A stretch of 64,000 bases of DNA from Mycteria americana (GCF_035582795.1 NC_134366.1:31605661-31669660); one strand, 5' to 3'. Shown: positions 35,859 to 50,200, counted from the first letter of the stretch. The notes: a model not told the origin generated them from the letters alone. Numbers and translations are program-made.

Positions 35859-35978
35859 GTACCCCCCAGTTTAGCTCTCATCTTTATTTCCTCAGAGAAC
35901 AAGCTCTAGTCCAGGGGCAGCTGCAGTTTCTCTTGGGCCAACCCTACTATACAATGGAGCAAGACTGAAATTCACTGA

Positions 35979-35998
35979 TTTTTTTTTTTTTTTTTTTT
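35979..35998 (+). repeat. T homopolymer, 20 bases
   Basis: Twenty T bases followed by CAG, giving an acceptor-like shape. No open exon-like stretch follows. Confidence 0.85.
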
Positions 35999-38900
35999 CA
36001 GAGCTTGTAAATGAGATAGACCTTACTTAAGACAAACTACCTGATGCCTTCCCAAGGTTTCTCTGCAATGTTTGTGAAAAAGAATTGAAGTTTACAGTAT
36101 GAGTGTGCACTGAAGCTCTTTTTTTGATTAATGAGTAGGAGTGTCTGGTCGAGAATATGACTTCAAATCATAGGAGAAATTTCCATTCCCTTCTTCAGCA
36201 ACAATGTTGGAAATAGTTGTAGTTTAGTGACTGCTTTAAAAGCTATCTTGATTGCAGAGATGGGCATATTGTGTTCCCCTGAAGAAAAAGGAAGAACAGA
36301 AACTTGCTTTGTTCTTCAGATAAGACAGTTTCTATTCTCTGTCCTTACACAAAGTCTGGAGCTGTGGGCTGGGAGGAATCCCAGGGACCAGTTAATCTGT
36401 GCCTGTGCGCTGATGTGAGGTCAAGTGTACTCAGCCCTGCCTAACACATGTTCTGCTTGCGTCTGCTCTTGAAGACCTTCAGGGATGATTTTTCTAGTCT
36501 CCCTAGCTGGTTTAACTTTGTGTTTCATCTCTTTCTCAGTGCCTTCAGAATTTCCTACAGTATTTAAGCTGTTAGTTATTGCAAATTAAGCTGAAGTTCT
36601 TGTTTTCTTGTTCCTAGCAGCCATGAAAAATAATTGCTTGCTGTCTTCTTTTAGTTTGAAAACTGATATTATATCTGCCTCTGGCATTTTTTTTTCCTAA
36701 TCTAATATGGCAGTTGGTTTTTTTTTGTTTCCCACCACTTCTGTTGTTGTCTTCTAAATTTCCTATATGAAACTTTGTTGCAGTAGAAATGGGGTCTAAC
36801 AGGTCATACAGAGTTTTGATGCAGTTTTATTAGAGCTGTAAAATGGAGATATACACTTAAAGTGTAATTATAATATACTTACAGCTTCCGTTCTGGATAT
36901 CCAAATGCCATTTAATTTCACCCTGTCCTTTCCAGAGCCCTCTTGCATACTTCTCACTTGGTTTTCCTGCACCCCTCCCAAGGCTGAATTTTACCATAGT
37001 GTCCCTCTGGTTTAACATGAACAGCTGCTCAATCAAGAAGGCAGAGGGAGAGGCTGCAAAATGCTAAAGGGAAACTAAATTCCTCAGCAGCTTTTTGACT
37101 CCTGCATAAAGGTAAACAAACAAAAGTACACTAGACTTTCCTATGGGATGCAGGAGGGGCTCAGAGGTGTGAACACCAGTCAGACCATTGTGACCATATA
37201 GAAAATGTCACCCTGTGTTTCCTACAGCCATCTCGGTTCTCCTGCCTGAGATAGGGCAGGAATGTTTTACTTAACACTAGATGTCTCTTTCTAAAGACTT
37301 CAAATGATTGTTAATCTCATGTTACCTATGTAGATTATTTGATCAATTACTGCTGTGAAAAAAGTGTAAATGATCCAATTGGACTGATCCAATGCGCTGT
37401 GCTCCTTATGGGCATTTGGCAGCAAACATGCTTGCTTTTTCCCACCACAGGTATTTATTAAATTAGCCAAAAGGCCAGGAAATCCCCCACCATATCTGTG
37501 GTCAAGGTTTATGATAAAAGTTTCAACATTTGTTAACGATACACCTCAACAGATTCCAAGGGATGTTTGTTGTAAGTAAATTGACTGAAATGATGTTCTT
37601 TAAGTGGCTGCCTCTTCAAAACAGCATCTCTTGCTTGTTCATCCCTGTGTCACTGTAGCTGTGAACAGCAGCTGTAGTGAGAGCAGAATAACTTAAGAAT
37701 TTCAGTTGCACTCCTAAGTGTTAAACTGAAGAAAATATTTCGTTTATGCTGTGTGAGTGGAACAGCCAGTTTCTCTCCCAAGGAGAATAAGCACAAAGCT
37801 GAACTGAAATTACTCATTGTTTGTTGCATTTGCATTCAGCAGGAGAGCCTGTGCATAAAGGGCCAGCGTTGCTGAATCACTGATTGTGGTTTGCTTTGCT
37901 ACAATAGTGAGAGGTGATGGGTATGAATAATGCTGAGGTCTAAATGTGTATAATTCTTATGCTGTCTTTATTCTCATGGATATGTGGGACCTAGCCATGT
38001 CAACAGCAATTCCTCCCGCCCCCCCTCATCCCCATCAGTCATTTCTAAAGCTATTTGCATGTGAATCCCTATGGGCACCCCTTGCAACACTGGGGCTGAC
38101 CTGCTAAAAGTAGGTCTCCTAGGCTTTCAATCATCTTGCCACACATAATAGCTAAATAATCCTGCCTGCCTGCAAGAAAATGACCTGCACACTGAAGGAA
38201 AGGGCAGATGAAGGTTCTTACACTGAGTAAACTGCTCAGATAGGCACGCTGGTGCGGAGTGACAGATCACAGAAAAGCTATGAAACTGCTCCCAGCTTCC
38301 TGATGTGCAGATACCCCCAGTAAAGTGCTCATGGTGTTGACTGCACTCATTGTGTTAGGAAAGGGTCCATAGTGTCTACTCCCCTGGAGACTCCTCTGCA
38401 TTACCCTGCTTCCTACCATGTATCTCTGCTGGCAATCACAACCGGTTAATGAAGTTAATTCTTCACATTAAGTTAGAAGGTGTCATAAGGTGTCAGACGT
38501 TAGATAACAGCACCTGACAACTACGCTAAAGTATGGCCGCAGAAACCTTGTCTGAAGGCTCAGTTGGTAGCACAGCATACTGTAGTGTGGAAGGTGCAGG
38601 TTTCAGATGGGTAACATCAGACAGTGTCATGCGAAACACTGTCAGGGATTTGGAGTTCTTAGTTCTGCAGAAAGTGGAGTTTCACCCACAGTCTATCATA
38701 ACTATTCTACCACAGATAGCAATGACAAAGCAGCATTGCAGCATTTGTAAAGCTGTTTTTGCTTAAAGGATGGTGCTGTGAGTGCAGCTGTTGCTGGCAA
38801 CTAGAATGGTTTGGCATTGCATTAGGCAAAATGGCATTCACATAAGGAGTAGGGGAAAAAAAAAAACCATGAAAAGCAGTTGTAGGAAATACTGTTTGGA

Positions 38901-40165
38901 AAAGTGTATTCAGATTCATTAACTACAACATAATACTCTCTTTGTGCTGAAACATTTACTTGTGGTTATGTAATAAATATAGGTTTACTTGGACAATACA
39001 TAGTGCTATCTCAGCAGGATGATAACTCATAACATGGAGCAAAGTAGCTAAGGATGAGCTGACAGTTTTATATACTGCCCTAGCAAACTTCCTAGGCATT
39101 GCACAGAGCAACCCAGTAAATAGCATTAGAAGTTAGGAGCAGTAGCAATTGTATTTTTTTCACTTTCCTTTTAATTATAGGGTTAATGAGTTCTTGGAAG
39201 TTTTAGTCAGTGCAATGTGCTCCTGGTCATCATCCACTTGAGCAGTGAAAGTCAACGAAGCTTATTTTTCAAAGTGTTCGCATAAATATAGCCTTGGTGG
39301 TGTTTGAAGTATTGTGACAGGATGCTCCAGAACATCATTGTCTGGGTGCAAATGATCATATGATGCATAGATGAAGAGAAGGGGAAAAATAACCCATTTT
39401 ACTTTTTCTAGACACATTTACTCTTTATCTTCTCATGAAGGAGCCTGTACAATTACAGACCTGTGGGAGGAAAAAGGCAAGAACCTAAACTTTGAGGTTA
39501 CTAAGCCTGCTGTCACTACACCTTCTGAAATTTTTTCCAGGTCCTGAATGTTGACCCTTTCCTTTGGACACCCTCTTTTCTGCTGGGACTTCCAGAGATT
39601 TTTTTCATGATACAATTTTGGCCAGACCTATTTACTGAAATAATTGGGGTAGGTTTTTTCCTCTTGTTCTCCAAGTTCACCTATCCATCTTAAAATATTT
39701 TTAGAGAATTTTAACCTTACTAGGAACCAAATTGATTTTTCTAAAGAGTCCTTTTGCTGGTTGTAGAGAGCATTTTGCTTCTGTGACTTGAGTTACTTGA
39801 TAAATTGCTCATTCATGTCAGCTTAGGCTCTGGAAGTGTTCTTACAAGAGTTTAACTGATGTCTTTGGCTTCAGCACTAAAAACCTTGTAATTTTCTTGT
39901 AAATGAATATTCTCTCCTGAAACAATTACCTCAGTAATTTTGAGTGGGTTTTCGGTGAGTTTTTTCCCATCATCACTGGGGCATGAGGCCAGCTGTTCTG
40001 CTCTTCTGAAAGTAGGACTTCTGAAAAATAAAGTAAAATAATTGGAAATTATTAAATTAGTAATGAAGTTGTTGATTTTTTTTTCTCTCTTCTCTTCTGC
40101 TAAAACAAATTACAACACGTTCATGTAAGTAAATGGTAACAGTTTTGCTTGTGTGTAGTGTTTTG

Positions 40166-40181
40166 TTTTTTTTTTTTTTTT
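40166..40181 (+). repeat. T homopolymer, 16 bases
   Basis: Sixteen T bases inside a GTGTGTAG...TTTTG context. Simple sequence. Confidence 0.8.
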
Positions 40182-41530
40182 AACGCTTTAAATAATTTGG
40201 ACTGCTGATTTTCTGTTTTTCCTGCTCTGGGCATGGCTTGGGAGAATAGAGATTATTGACTTAAGGATACAAACTTTTACATGCAAATATTCTCATTGAC
40301 TTCAAAGAAAGTAACAACCTGTGAAAGTTATAGTTCTGTTTAAGTCTTTGCAGAAGCATGGCTACTGTTTGTATTCTTTGAAACCTTGGAGGATACAAAT
40401 TCCACATCCTTCCTGGGCAAACTATTCCAAAGCCATACTGTACCTGCAGGTAGATGTCAAAGCTTATGTTTTTTGCAGTGATGTTAGTCCCTCATTTTTC
40501 TATTCACATCAGAAATAGCAAACAGATTGCAGTAACCAATGTATTTCAAGACCGTTACAACTTTTCAAGTTCTCCATTCCCCTCCTTGTTTCCTGCTGCT
40601 CAGTCCCATGGTCTTTTTTTAAATTAAAGAATTAGGTGCCTGCCAGGTCTCATGTGCTTTATCCTGCTTGGGACAGGAAGACATACTGGCTGTTAGCTTG
40701 TGTCTATTAGCATCCCTTTCACTGTGGTCAGAACAGTAAACTTCATGTCTCAAATTCAGGTGTGGGGTTTGTTTGTATGTTTAGAAGCTATTTTTTAGCC
40801 AACGGGGAACAGAGAAGTGTATAATAGTTAATTATTTCGAAAAGTAGCTGATAAAAATGAGAATGAACTAACAACACCTTCCAACAACCAAGACTTAGTC
40901 CTTGGAGTATCCTTATTGAAATTCTTCTGAGGACTTAAATCTATGGAGAAAAATAATGGGAGAGTAGATGTATTATTTATAATTTTGTAAAAAAGAAAAC
41001 AGTTCCTAAATTGTAATTTTTTTGTGGTAAAAGGGGAAAAAAATCAGTCCAAGAGATAAAGAGTAAGTAATGAATGGTAAAACCTGATATTCTTTAACAG
41101 CCAGCAAATAATTTTCCTTCTGGTCTTCTTTAAGGAAGACGATATTGTTCTAAAGATACTGGACATGTACCCTACTATTTGTCCTGTTAAATGAGGATAT
41201 TGAGAAAGAATAAGTAAAAGAATCATTTTTCAGTTTCATGGATATTCTACTACTTAACATATAATGTCAATCTGTAAGACAATGTCTAGACAGTATGAAA
41301 AGACAATTGGATAGCATGAAGGATCTTTATGCTCTTCTGCTTTGAGAATCTTCTTTTTCTAACTTCAACAAAATAGGGTAAAAATTAATGGATTGTTCTT
41401 TACTTCCTGGTGGAAAAAAAGCATTTATAACATGAAAGATTACAGGAAAAAAAAATCTACTGTTCCAGTAATACGGTGTTTGTGGCCCAAAGGAACTAAT
41501 TCTGAGTGCTGAGTCTTTTGTGGACTGTGT

Positions 41531-42024
41531 TTTTTTTTATTTTTTTTTTTTTTTCTTTTCCTTTGTAGGTGGTACCTGGAATTTTTTCTACAGAGGTTTT
41601 TTCATTCTTCAGGTTGTATGGTAGAAGTGGTGCATCCATTCTACAGTCCAAGACCAGATGTATGTTTTTGCAAATATGGTATAAGTATGTAGATGCTTTT
41701 CATTACCTAAGTTGTCAAAACCTACCCAAATTGCTGAATAAAATGAATGCCAGTCAGAACTTTTCAGGCTTTGGATTTCTCTGGAAAATAACCCATTTCC
41801 TTTCACTGGAAAGACCTGATGTGTGCAAAGATCCTCCTAGGACTCTGTGCTTTCTCTCAGAAGAGATGGGTCTGACTGAGAGAGACTCAGGAGACAGTGC
41901 AATACAGGATCTGCTCTGGGAGAAAGCACGATCTGCCCTTGTGATTGAAGGAAGTGGTTCCTGTTTCTTTCATGATTTTATGTGCTGTGATAAGATTGCA
42001 GAGCTTAATAATCATAGGAGATAA
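41531..42024 (+). other. open frame of 151 codons behind an acceptor-like tract
   Basis: A near-continuous pyrimidine tract (41531-41564) ends in TAG at 41566-41568. The frame is then open from 41569 to a stop ending at 42024. It begins with GTG rather than ATG, so it makes sense only as an exon. The product has several Cys and aromatic residues, with an acidic, Ser-rich segment in its last third. I recognise no domain. Possible polyadenylation signals lie at about 42278 and 42444. One such frame is within chance for 64 kb read in six frames. Low-confidence terminal-exon candidate. Confidence 0.15.
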
Positions 42025-42951
42025 TAATAATCTTAAGGTTTCTTGGGTTGTGGTTGCATAGTGAAAGCTTCAGTTCTGCAGATGCAATTTGTCTCTAGTA
42101 GAGAAGGAACGGTGATCTTTAAAGAAACCAGCATGTGGCAACTTCATCTAGCATGGGACTAAAATAGCGAAGGGTTGACATGGCTGGTCTGACATTGCTG
42201 AGTAACAACAGGCAGCTCATGCTTTCACTGCTCATACCTTTTGATGATGAAGTAAAGGAATTTGAAACTGTGATACGAATAAAAAACGTGTAAGTGATAT
42301 TTCTAAAATTAGCTCATGCACCAAATGAGAAATATGGAAAACTGATTTCCAGAGCAGTCTCTCTGAGAGTAGACAACAGCTTAGGAAATGCATAGAAGCT
42401 TGCATTGCTGCTATCCATGTTGAAGTTGTCCTACAGTTAAATAAAATGCTCTGCTTTTGCCAAACAAAAATTGAATGAATTGCAAAAATAAAAATACCAA
42501 CGTAGCTTTAATTTTCACATAGACATGATCTGTTGCTATTGCTGTTTTTCTAAAGGACTTCAGTTCGTTCAGTGCGTACATATCTCCTCCATTGACAAGT
42601 TATTACTTTTTTTTTTGCCTTTCAGGAGCACAATTAGATCTGACATGCAGTAAACGAAATGCAGAAAAATTATTAAATTAGGCTAAGTGATTTGAAAGAA
42701 AATGCTGATGAGGCATTATACTTAGCATTGAAAACATCTATCCAGAGCTTTTGGATGCAGATGTTAATGTATATGGAGACTTACACACCTAAAGACTCCT
42801 GTTGAAACCTGTTCTCAAGTCTTATACTTGTAGAAGGCTTTATTGTTGGTAAGTGTATTAATTTGGTGTACTTTAAACTAGACTAAAGAGAGAGAATACT
42901 GTTAACAACCAGGCTGTGCTCTCTGAAAGTCCAATAAAAAAACTTCTAAAC

Positions 42952-42983
42952 CTTTAAAAAAAGATAACTTTTTTTTTTTAAAG
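42952..42983. repeat. AT-rich inverted repeat, 11-bp arms
   Basis: CTTTAAAAAAA is matched by its reverse complement at the end of the T11 run that follows. Simple-sequence hairpin candidate. Confidence 0.65.
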
Positions 42984-44112
42984 ACTGTTGGGATGAGAAC
43001 TCTTGGGATGCTTTTGTTCTTCTGGAAAATCTACCTTTGCCAGTAAATGTTGTCATTTATTAAGAATGATCTCACAGTTTCCCTTTTTCTCCAGAGAACT
43101 AGTTGGTGTTTGTCATCTTCTAGGAGAGTCTCTTAAGTTCTCTTTTATTTTTACTAAATTTTTTGTCCTTTAAAGTGACAGTAAGTTACATAAATGTTTA
43201 AAGCATTATTCTCTTTATTAATGAAATGTCATTGATGCAGACCCTCCTCGAAAACGTGTCCTAAAATAATGTGTTATTTTTCTGTTTACCTCTGACTTTG
43301 AGCACGCTTTGATACTTTCAAACTTCTCTTCACAACCGTAAAGTAATAAAGCTAGAAGTAATTCTTTTTAAATCAAAGCTGAATGAAGGCTGAAATGTTC
43401 TTGTAGATATTCTGAAAATAAATTTTCACTCCCCAACAAACTCCAGATACCATAAGATTCACAATAAAATGTTAGCAAGAAGACATTTAAGGATGAATTC
43501 AAGGTCTGATCACAAGCTGGCATCCAAGCTAGAAGTTACCCTAGAGCACTCCTCCAATAGATTCTTATAATAAATATATTGGAATAGTGGATAACCCTAA
43601 CTTATTTTAAGATAACAGTTCTATCTATATGGTGTGTCTGTCTCTGATAATGAGAGACAGGATTCAACAACCTAGCCCTACACTTTTAAATTAGGGGTAG
43701 CAAGGTTTGCATTTCATGGGGTGGTTTGTTTTTTGGTTGGGTTTTTTTTTTTTTTAATATTGCTAGCAATAGTCTTTCAGCACCCCTTGTATGGTTGCTT
43801 TGCAAACCCCTGGTGCCTTGTGTAGGTGTATAGCACGATAGCAGATTGTGGCCATGTCCTGAAGGACTGTTTCCTCTTGGTAATGCTTTGGAACTGTGGT
43901 GAAGACAGACTCTTTCAAGGAGCAACACCTGAAAGGAAATGCATAGCATATATCCTATGGGTAGCATATATTCCCTATGATGAATAGTCTAAGAAGGTGG
44001 TAAACTGTAGGCAAAAGCTTGATGCCAGAGGACCATGCTTATAGGTAGCAGTAAGGGATCAGATCTTAGAAGGAGAACAAGTAGAAGGATCTGCTATTGT
44101 TGTTGAGAACTT

Positions 44113-44128
44113 AAAAAAAAAAAAAAAA
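44113..44128 (+). repeat. A homopolymer, 16 bases
   Basis: Sixteen A bases. The last four plus GC pair with GCTTTT across the loop GCGA. No processed transcript copy is recognised upstream. Confidence 0.8.
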
Positions 44129-46690
44129 GCGCGAGCTTTTCCTTGAATTATTAGAACTGTAGAGAAAACAGCTGCTGCTTGTCTTGAATATCAGTGTTTT
44201 GCATCTAAAGCCTGACTTCAGCTTTGCATGCCCTTTCCCAAGCATGCTGGAGGAGGAAGATGTTTGTTTTGAAATACAACAAGAATCTTGCCCCCGCTTT
44301 AAAAATAGTTTTCATTCAACTTCAGCTACTGAGGTTATGTGCCATTTTTATCCACTTACTATAATGTCATCTCATCAGTCTCTTGATGCAGAAAAATCAA
44401 AGGTCAGGCTAGGTTTCTCTCTTACTTGGTGTTCAATCATCTAGTGGATATGGATTCATTATTAAATTGTTTTATGCAAGAAAAGTGGAAAGCAAACAAA
44501 TACAATACAATGAAATCTATTACCCCAAAGACATAGCGTGTGTGCATTTTCCCCTCTCCTCTTGTAGTGCAATGTGAAAGTATGTTTGGAAACTGCAGTG
44601 ATGGGATACAACAAAAAAAACCAACTCGGGGTAATAGAAACCGGTTCTCCTATGCTAAACTAACAAAAGCTGGTGTAAGTCTGCTAAAGCAAACATCTCG
44701 GACTGTGGCAGCAGAACTTGCAGACTGTCATTAGGTAGGTCCAGTCTTTCAAGTCCTTGCTGAATGAATTTGTACAAAGCGCTAATGAAGACAAACAATC
44801 TATTTAGGCATCGCTGGAAAGCTCCCATTCAGCTAGCAGCTGGCATGAATGTTGTCAGAAGACATAAGCAAATGACAAATAACTGAATATGTGGAAAAAA
44901 TGAGATGTCAATGAGCTGATTTCTCATTAGCACTTCTTTTCTTCTTCTTTAGATATTGTAAACACATTATTCAGGGTTGGTTGTACTGGCCTCGTAAATG
45001 CCAATAAGTCACCACTGAAGCAGTGTGCAGATGGGAAGCTGCTGCCCGGGTGGGAGGACAGTCCCCCTCCACGGGAGCCAGGCACTTTGCATCCCAAGGT
45101 ATTCACAGCTCTGTGCTCCTAAAGTAACTTCTGTGAGGCACAAGAAAAGCAAATCCTGTGTGAACTGGGTTGCTGTGAAGTGCTAACAGACTTTTCTTGC
45201 TCTGATTACAAAGAAAGCCATTTTTATGAAAACTAGAGGAAGGATTACTGTCAACAGTAGGGCTGACAGAATATTTTAAAGTGTATTATCAAAGTAGAAT
45301 AGCCTATTTTTTTTTCTCGGTCTTCACAGATTGTGTGCTTTTTCTCTGGGTAATGGAAATGATTAAATAACTGTAAATTAAAAGCAATGAAAAATGTTAC
45401 AGAATTGCCTGGGGAGGCCTTTGGCTGTAGACCAGGTCTCTCAGTAGTGTATAAATGGCCCTAGACTGCAGTGCTTTGGGTTCAGCTTCACATCCAGTGT
45501 GAAAAACAGGACCATTTGGTACAGTAGTTTATTTTGCATTCTAGAAACTGGAATCCAATATAAATGGGACTTTTGCAGCCAAACTATGATGTCTTCAAGT
45601 GGCTGAAAGCTGTCTGAGATTTGGTGTTTGGTTCCGGTGTCTTACCTCCCTTCCTTCCCCTGACCTCCCATCTCTATCAGGCTTGCCATGCACAGTCACA
45701 CTTCCTTTTCAATTTGGTCGCTGATATAAATTCAGGTAGTACAAAATGGACAAGTCCCACACAGGCATTGTGTCGAGCTGCTTGTGGGTTTCCTAGCTTC
45801 TTCACTTAAAGCAAGAGATTGGATTGGGCTACACTTGCCCATGATATCCGTATCTGATGTTTGACTCTAACGAGAGATTAAATCCTAAAGCAGAATGTGG
45901 GAGTTTCCGCTTTCTAAACTCAGGGGGTCAGTCCAGCTGAATACGACAATTTTTCAGTTTTTAGAAATGAAATGTTTGTGTTGTGTGTGGGTTGGTTGTT
46001 TGGTTGGTTTTTTGTTCCTCCTCCACCCCCCAAATCACTGGACGACTGGTCTCAGAGTGTTTTTCATGTTATATTGTAGGTTGTCCAATGTAATAGGACT
46101 GAAAGGTGTGTGTGTGTCTGTTTATATGTATAGATAGATACTTATATGGTCAAAATGTTGCTTCTGCTCCCCTGAGGAGAGGATTACAATGGTCAACTGG
46201 TAGATCCATTTTTTCCATGTGCTTCAAATCCGCCACAACCAATTCAAATTACTAGTCATCCAGGATTTATAGTGCTATTTTCTCTCCTTGCTTCCCTTTT
46301 CTGCATAATCATCAGTAGTCTTAAGTACCTACAGGCATTTGAAAATCCCACTTGGTGCTTATTCACTTTTTTGAAATCATGTTGAAAATATAGCCCTTAG
46401 CCTGTTACCATCTGTGAAGGATGATAATACTTTCTTTCCTTTTAATGGAGGAATTTCGCACAGTTGGGGGAACCTGGGCTACCCCAGTAATACCCAGCAT
46501 CAGGTTAAAACCCAACCAAATGAAAGATCTATTTACTGGGGCTCCTTTTAGTGCATTCAGCTGTGCTTGGGGGATGAGTCTCTTCCCCCCCATGTGATGG
46601 GAGGCACCTGCTTTAGCTGCCCAATCATGCTGTGGAGGTGTTTATATTTCTCTAACTCCAAGGAGAAGTTCAAATTTTACGATACAGCAG

Positions 46691-47265
46691 AGATGATGTA
46701 ACTTCAGGCTGCTGCCAAAAGGCTCCTTTTGTGTGTCTCCTTCCCCCTCTTCGTGCGGGTTTTTTGTCTGAGCGTGGAGCCAGCTGTACTTCGGCTGTGG
46801 CTTGGGGCCCTCTGCTCCAAAGGGGTGCCTTTCTTCTGCTGCTTGTCATGGTTCCACCTACCTGCACAGAGGCTACCCCCAGGAGAGGGGAACTCGGGCA
46901 TACCTGTTTGCGCTGCCTCGTTGGCAGGGTCCTCTGCCAGGCTCCTCTTGCATTGGGATGGGTGCTGGTGCTGCCAGACATGGTCATTGCAACTTCCCAT
47001 CCTCCTTTGCAAGTTCATTTTTCGACACATTGTGGCCTTATGGGGACCCTGAAAGGTCAGTGATAAATAAAGCAAGAATCATAAATAAAAAAACCAACAC
47101 CCCAAACCCTGAAAAACATCTTCAGAGATTATATATTTTCCTGCTAATAAGCCCAACGTTCCTGAGAGATGCTAACTGGGGCTCTATTATCTGCTGTAGT
47201 ATGTGGGGATTTGGATCTCTGCATATTTTAGCAGTGTATGTATCCATGAATGCACATTGAATCAG
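46691..47265. other. moderately GC-rich block open in several frames
   Basis: Frames of 123 and 105 codons (minus) and 152, 110 and 107 codons (plus) overlap here. All lack recognisable domains, and the long frames conflict with each other, which argues for composition rather than coding. Splice-like signals are not obvious. It could be an eroded exon or a GC patch. Confidence 0.35.
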
Positions 47266-50200
47266 CCCCTTTCTCCTCTGAGTCAAAATACATAGTGACA
47301 GTTCATGAAAATAACATCTGCCAACAAGAAGTACGCTAGGCAGTAAAAGAAGAGCTATACTGCAAGCACTGAACTGGGTCTGGTTCAGCCTTTGGTGCTT
47401 TCCAGTATGCCATTGAATCATACAGGTTTGGTTTTTTTTTTTTTTGCACAGTGAATGCATAACATACCTTCATAATAAGTAATGGCAGTTCAGTGTTACC
47501 TTTTTTAAGGGTTCTCAGGTTGGTTGTGTGTAATTTGTAATAAAGAAACTGCGTATCCTCACAACCTTTGCTGTTAACACACCTCACCTTGCCTTCACAA
47601 CTTTTTATTGATCATAAAAACTGTTTAATATTTTAGTACCTTGAAATCTGTACTGGCACTGTAAAAAAAAAAAAAAAAAGCTTGAAGTAATATTCTCTAC
47701 GCACATAACTTGTACCCCATTCTGCAAAGACTGAAGACCACTTTGCTTCTATTTAAGCAATCAGCTTCCCATTGATTTTAGAGTATTACACTCTGAATAG
47801 GAATTAGATGGATAGATAAATAAATATATTGGAATGAGTCTTTCAATATTAATCAAGAAAATAAACAAATGAAAGAAATAATGAGCAAAGGGATGAAGAT
47901 TGAGAAGGATGCATATGGGTTTAAATCCCTGCCTAAGATCATCTTTCTTTGCTTCCTGGCCCTGCCACAGATTGCCTGTGTGTCCACCTTTTTAGCAAAA
48001 TAAATGGATAATGTAGTTTTTTTGTTTTGTTCTCTATTTTGAGGTTTTTCTTTTTTCTAATTTAGATTGCAAAGTTCTTCAGCTGCAGCATCTTACTATT
48101 AGCATGTATGCCGGGTAATACACCCTGGGGTCCTAATTTTGTTAAAGACTGAAAATAGTACTGTAATAGTGTTTAATGATGATCACGATGGGAAGATACA
48201 AGTTTAGCACTATGCATCTCAGATAAATTTTGAGAATGCTGCTTCTTTCATGATGTGGGTGATGTTGATGGATTCTGTCATTCTGGCTGGCCATAGCCAC
48301 TTCTGTCGTTTTGTTTTGAGGCACACTTTTTACATTCAGTCTTCACCAAAGGAAAAATGGTTGTGCAAAGTCTTGGAGAATTACACTAAGGGGAAATCAT
48401 CTGAGGCTGGTCCCATCTGAAACATGCTACAGCATCTTGAATTCTGTAGACTGTGCCAATGTGTGGTTGAGACTGTTGGGAACTTCCCAGGTTAGGCTTG
48501 TGATTTGCAAGCAATTTGGGTGATGATCCAGAAGATTCAAATATCTCTAGAGTACAAGCACTGGAATAGTATAAAATTATTGCTGTAAGTGTGAGGACAA
48601 AAAGCATATATGAAAGAAAAAAAAATCTATAAAGGGGGCTGATTTTGGTGGTAGAAGGATAGGTAAGATAGGCACATAAGCCTTTTACTGGAAATAAAAC
48701 AGAAGCAGCAAACTTGAGGTTTCAAGGTATAAACTCATATAGACTGTCAACAGGAATAGTGCTGTAAAGAATTAAAAAAAATAAATCTCTTCTATTGCAA
48801 GACCCCTAACTGTCTTTCTGTAGCGCATGTTACGTGATAAAAGATTTTCTTTTCCCTGTGTGGTCCCATTTGATTACAATGCTAGGAGTGCCTGGCCGCA
48901 TTCCAGATGTAATTAATTGCAGCTTTGGTTTCAGATTGCAGCGGGGCCAGGCTGCCTCTACCCCTTGCACTTGTTCGCATCTTTAGATAGCTTTCCACCA
49001 CGCCAGCTGGTGAGTGAATGGAGCCTTTCACAGCAAGCCTAATAGGCATGAATGGTTGAGTCATTGTCCTTGTTGGCTCTCTAGTTAATCTAGTGACAAA
49101 CAAGGTTGGAGCTGCTGCGGTTGACATTCTCTTTATTGCCTGTGTTTTCAGTGTAAACACTGTGTGTAAAGGGATTTCATCTTTTTGCCAGCTCCTTTCT
49201 GTTTCTTGCTGGTTTTGGAAGGAAAGTATTCTTTATGAAGAGGTACCAGTAAAAGGTGCTATGTGTTATGTTCATTTGTTTACTTTTAGTTTCCAGCAAA
49301 GCAGACAATTGAATACCTCAGGTTGTGTGTTCAGGTTCCAAGTTTTACAGTTTTTTTTAATTCCTTCCGAGGTTCAATTCTCTCTACTCACATAAATGAT
49401 TTCTGCATTGCATGTGAAGTTAAGTTACAGCAAGCTATCGCTTCAGCTCTTGCCTGCTTATAGGGATGCGTTTCTGAACTGTTATTTATTTATTTATGCA
49501 GTACACAAGCTTAAATAAAACTAAAAATAAAAGGAGGTCTATTTTTCTTACAGGGAAACGTTATAGATGTGAAACCCCCCCCAGATTTATTGTTAATACC
49601 CTTTTTGATAGATGAAAAAAGTAGCAGAAAATGTATTCTAACCAGGAAATTCTATAACAATAGAAAATGTTCTTTCTATGAGTAATTTTCAATTCCATAG
49701 GCATAACACAATTTTTTTCTAAAATACTTCTGCTATTCCTCTTATTAAATTCTAAAAGGTAAACTAACTTTAGATAGCATGTAGTAAAAAAGGCATCAGA
49801 AATGCAAATAAACTCCATGTAGTGTTTGAAAACCATGCATGTTTTCATAAATGCTTTTGCTTGATCATGATACCTAAAAAGTTTGGGTTTTCTTTTTTAA
49901 GCCTTTTCTGAGCTCAAGAAGGAGAGGAACATGTCCCAACTTTTCATTTCCCTATTTTCTAGTTCTTTCAAAATCAAAGAAGGAAAAGTGAGTCAAAAGG
50001 GCAGAAGCAACATCCAGCAAAACTGCTCATTGACGATCTTGTCATTTATTCAGTCTTGTCATTAATGTCTTTTATGTCATTCTTCTATAATGAATTGTGT
50101 GTAATACAAAAAAATACAACTCAGTGACCACTTCCCGGTCTTCCTACAGCAGGAAACTGTTTTACAATGAGAAATGTGGGTACTGTAGTAATCTCCGTCC

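Larger units (their letters stand above)
33496..41530. other. non-coding sequence with T/G tracts
   Basis: Eight kilobases with no recognised gene. Features are C16 (34262-34277), the T/G tract at 34814-34889, (TG)7 at 35845-35858, T20 (35979-35998), and T16 (40166-40181). Frames stay under 90 codons. The frame at 35216-35413 (65 codons) has a protein-like charge distribution but no recognised family. Confidence 0.5.
42025..46690. other. non-coding, unique sequence
   Basis: About 4.7 kb without a recognised gene. Contents are an 11-bp AT stem (42952-42983), an imperfect 20-bp tandem around 43941-43980 and A16 (44113-44128), which is followed by a GCGA loop and GCTTTT. There is also a short TG/TAGA patch near 46107-46140. 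Frames stay under 95 codons. Confidence 0.5.

Noticed and set aside
38730..38755. AGCAGCATTG word resembling the start of the miR-103/107 seed region
   Set aside because: The match stops after ten bases, and no precursor hairpin is apparent.
43572..47838. Shared 16-bp word ATAAATATATTGGAAT near 43.57 kb and 47.82 kb
   Set aside because: It is AT-rich and short, and the flanking sequence does not extend the match, so it is probably coincidence.
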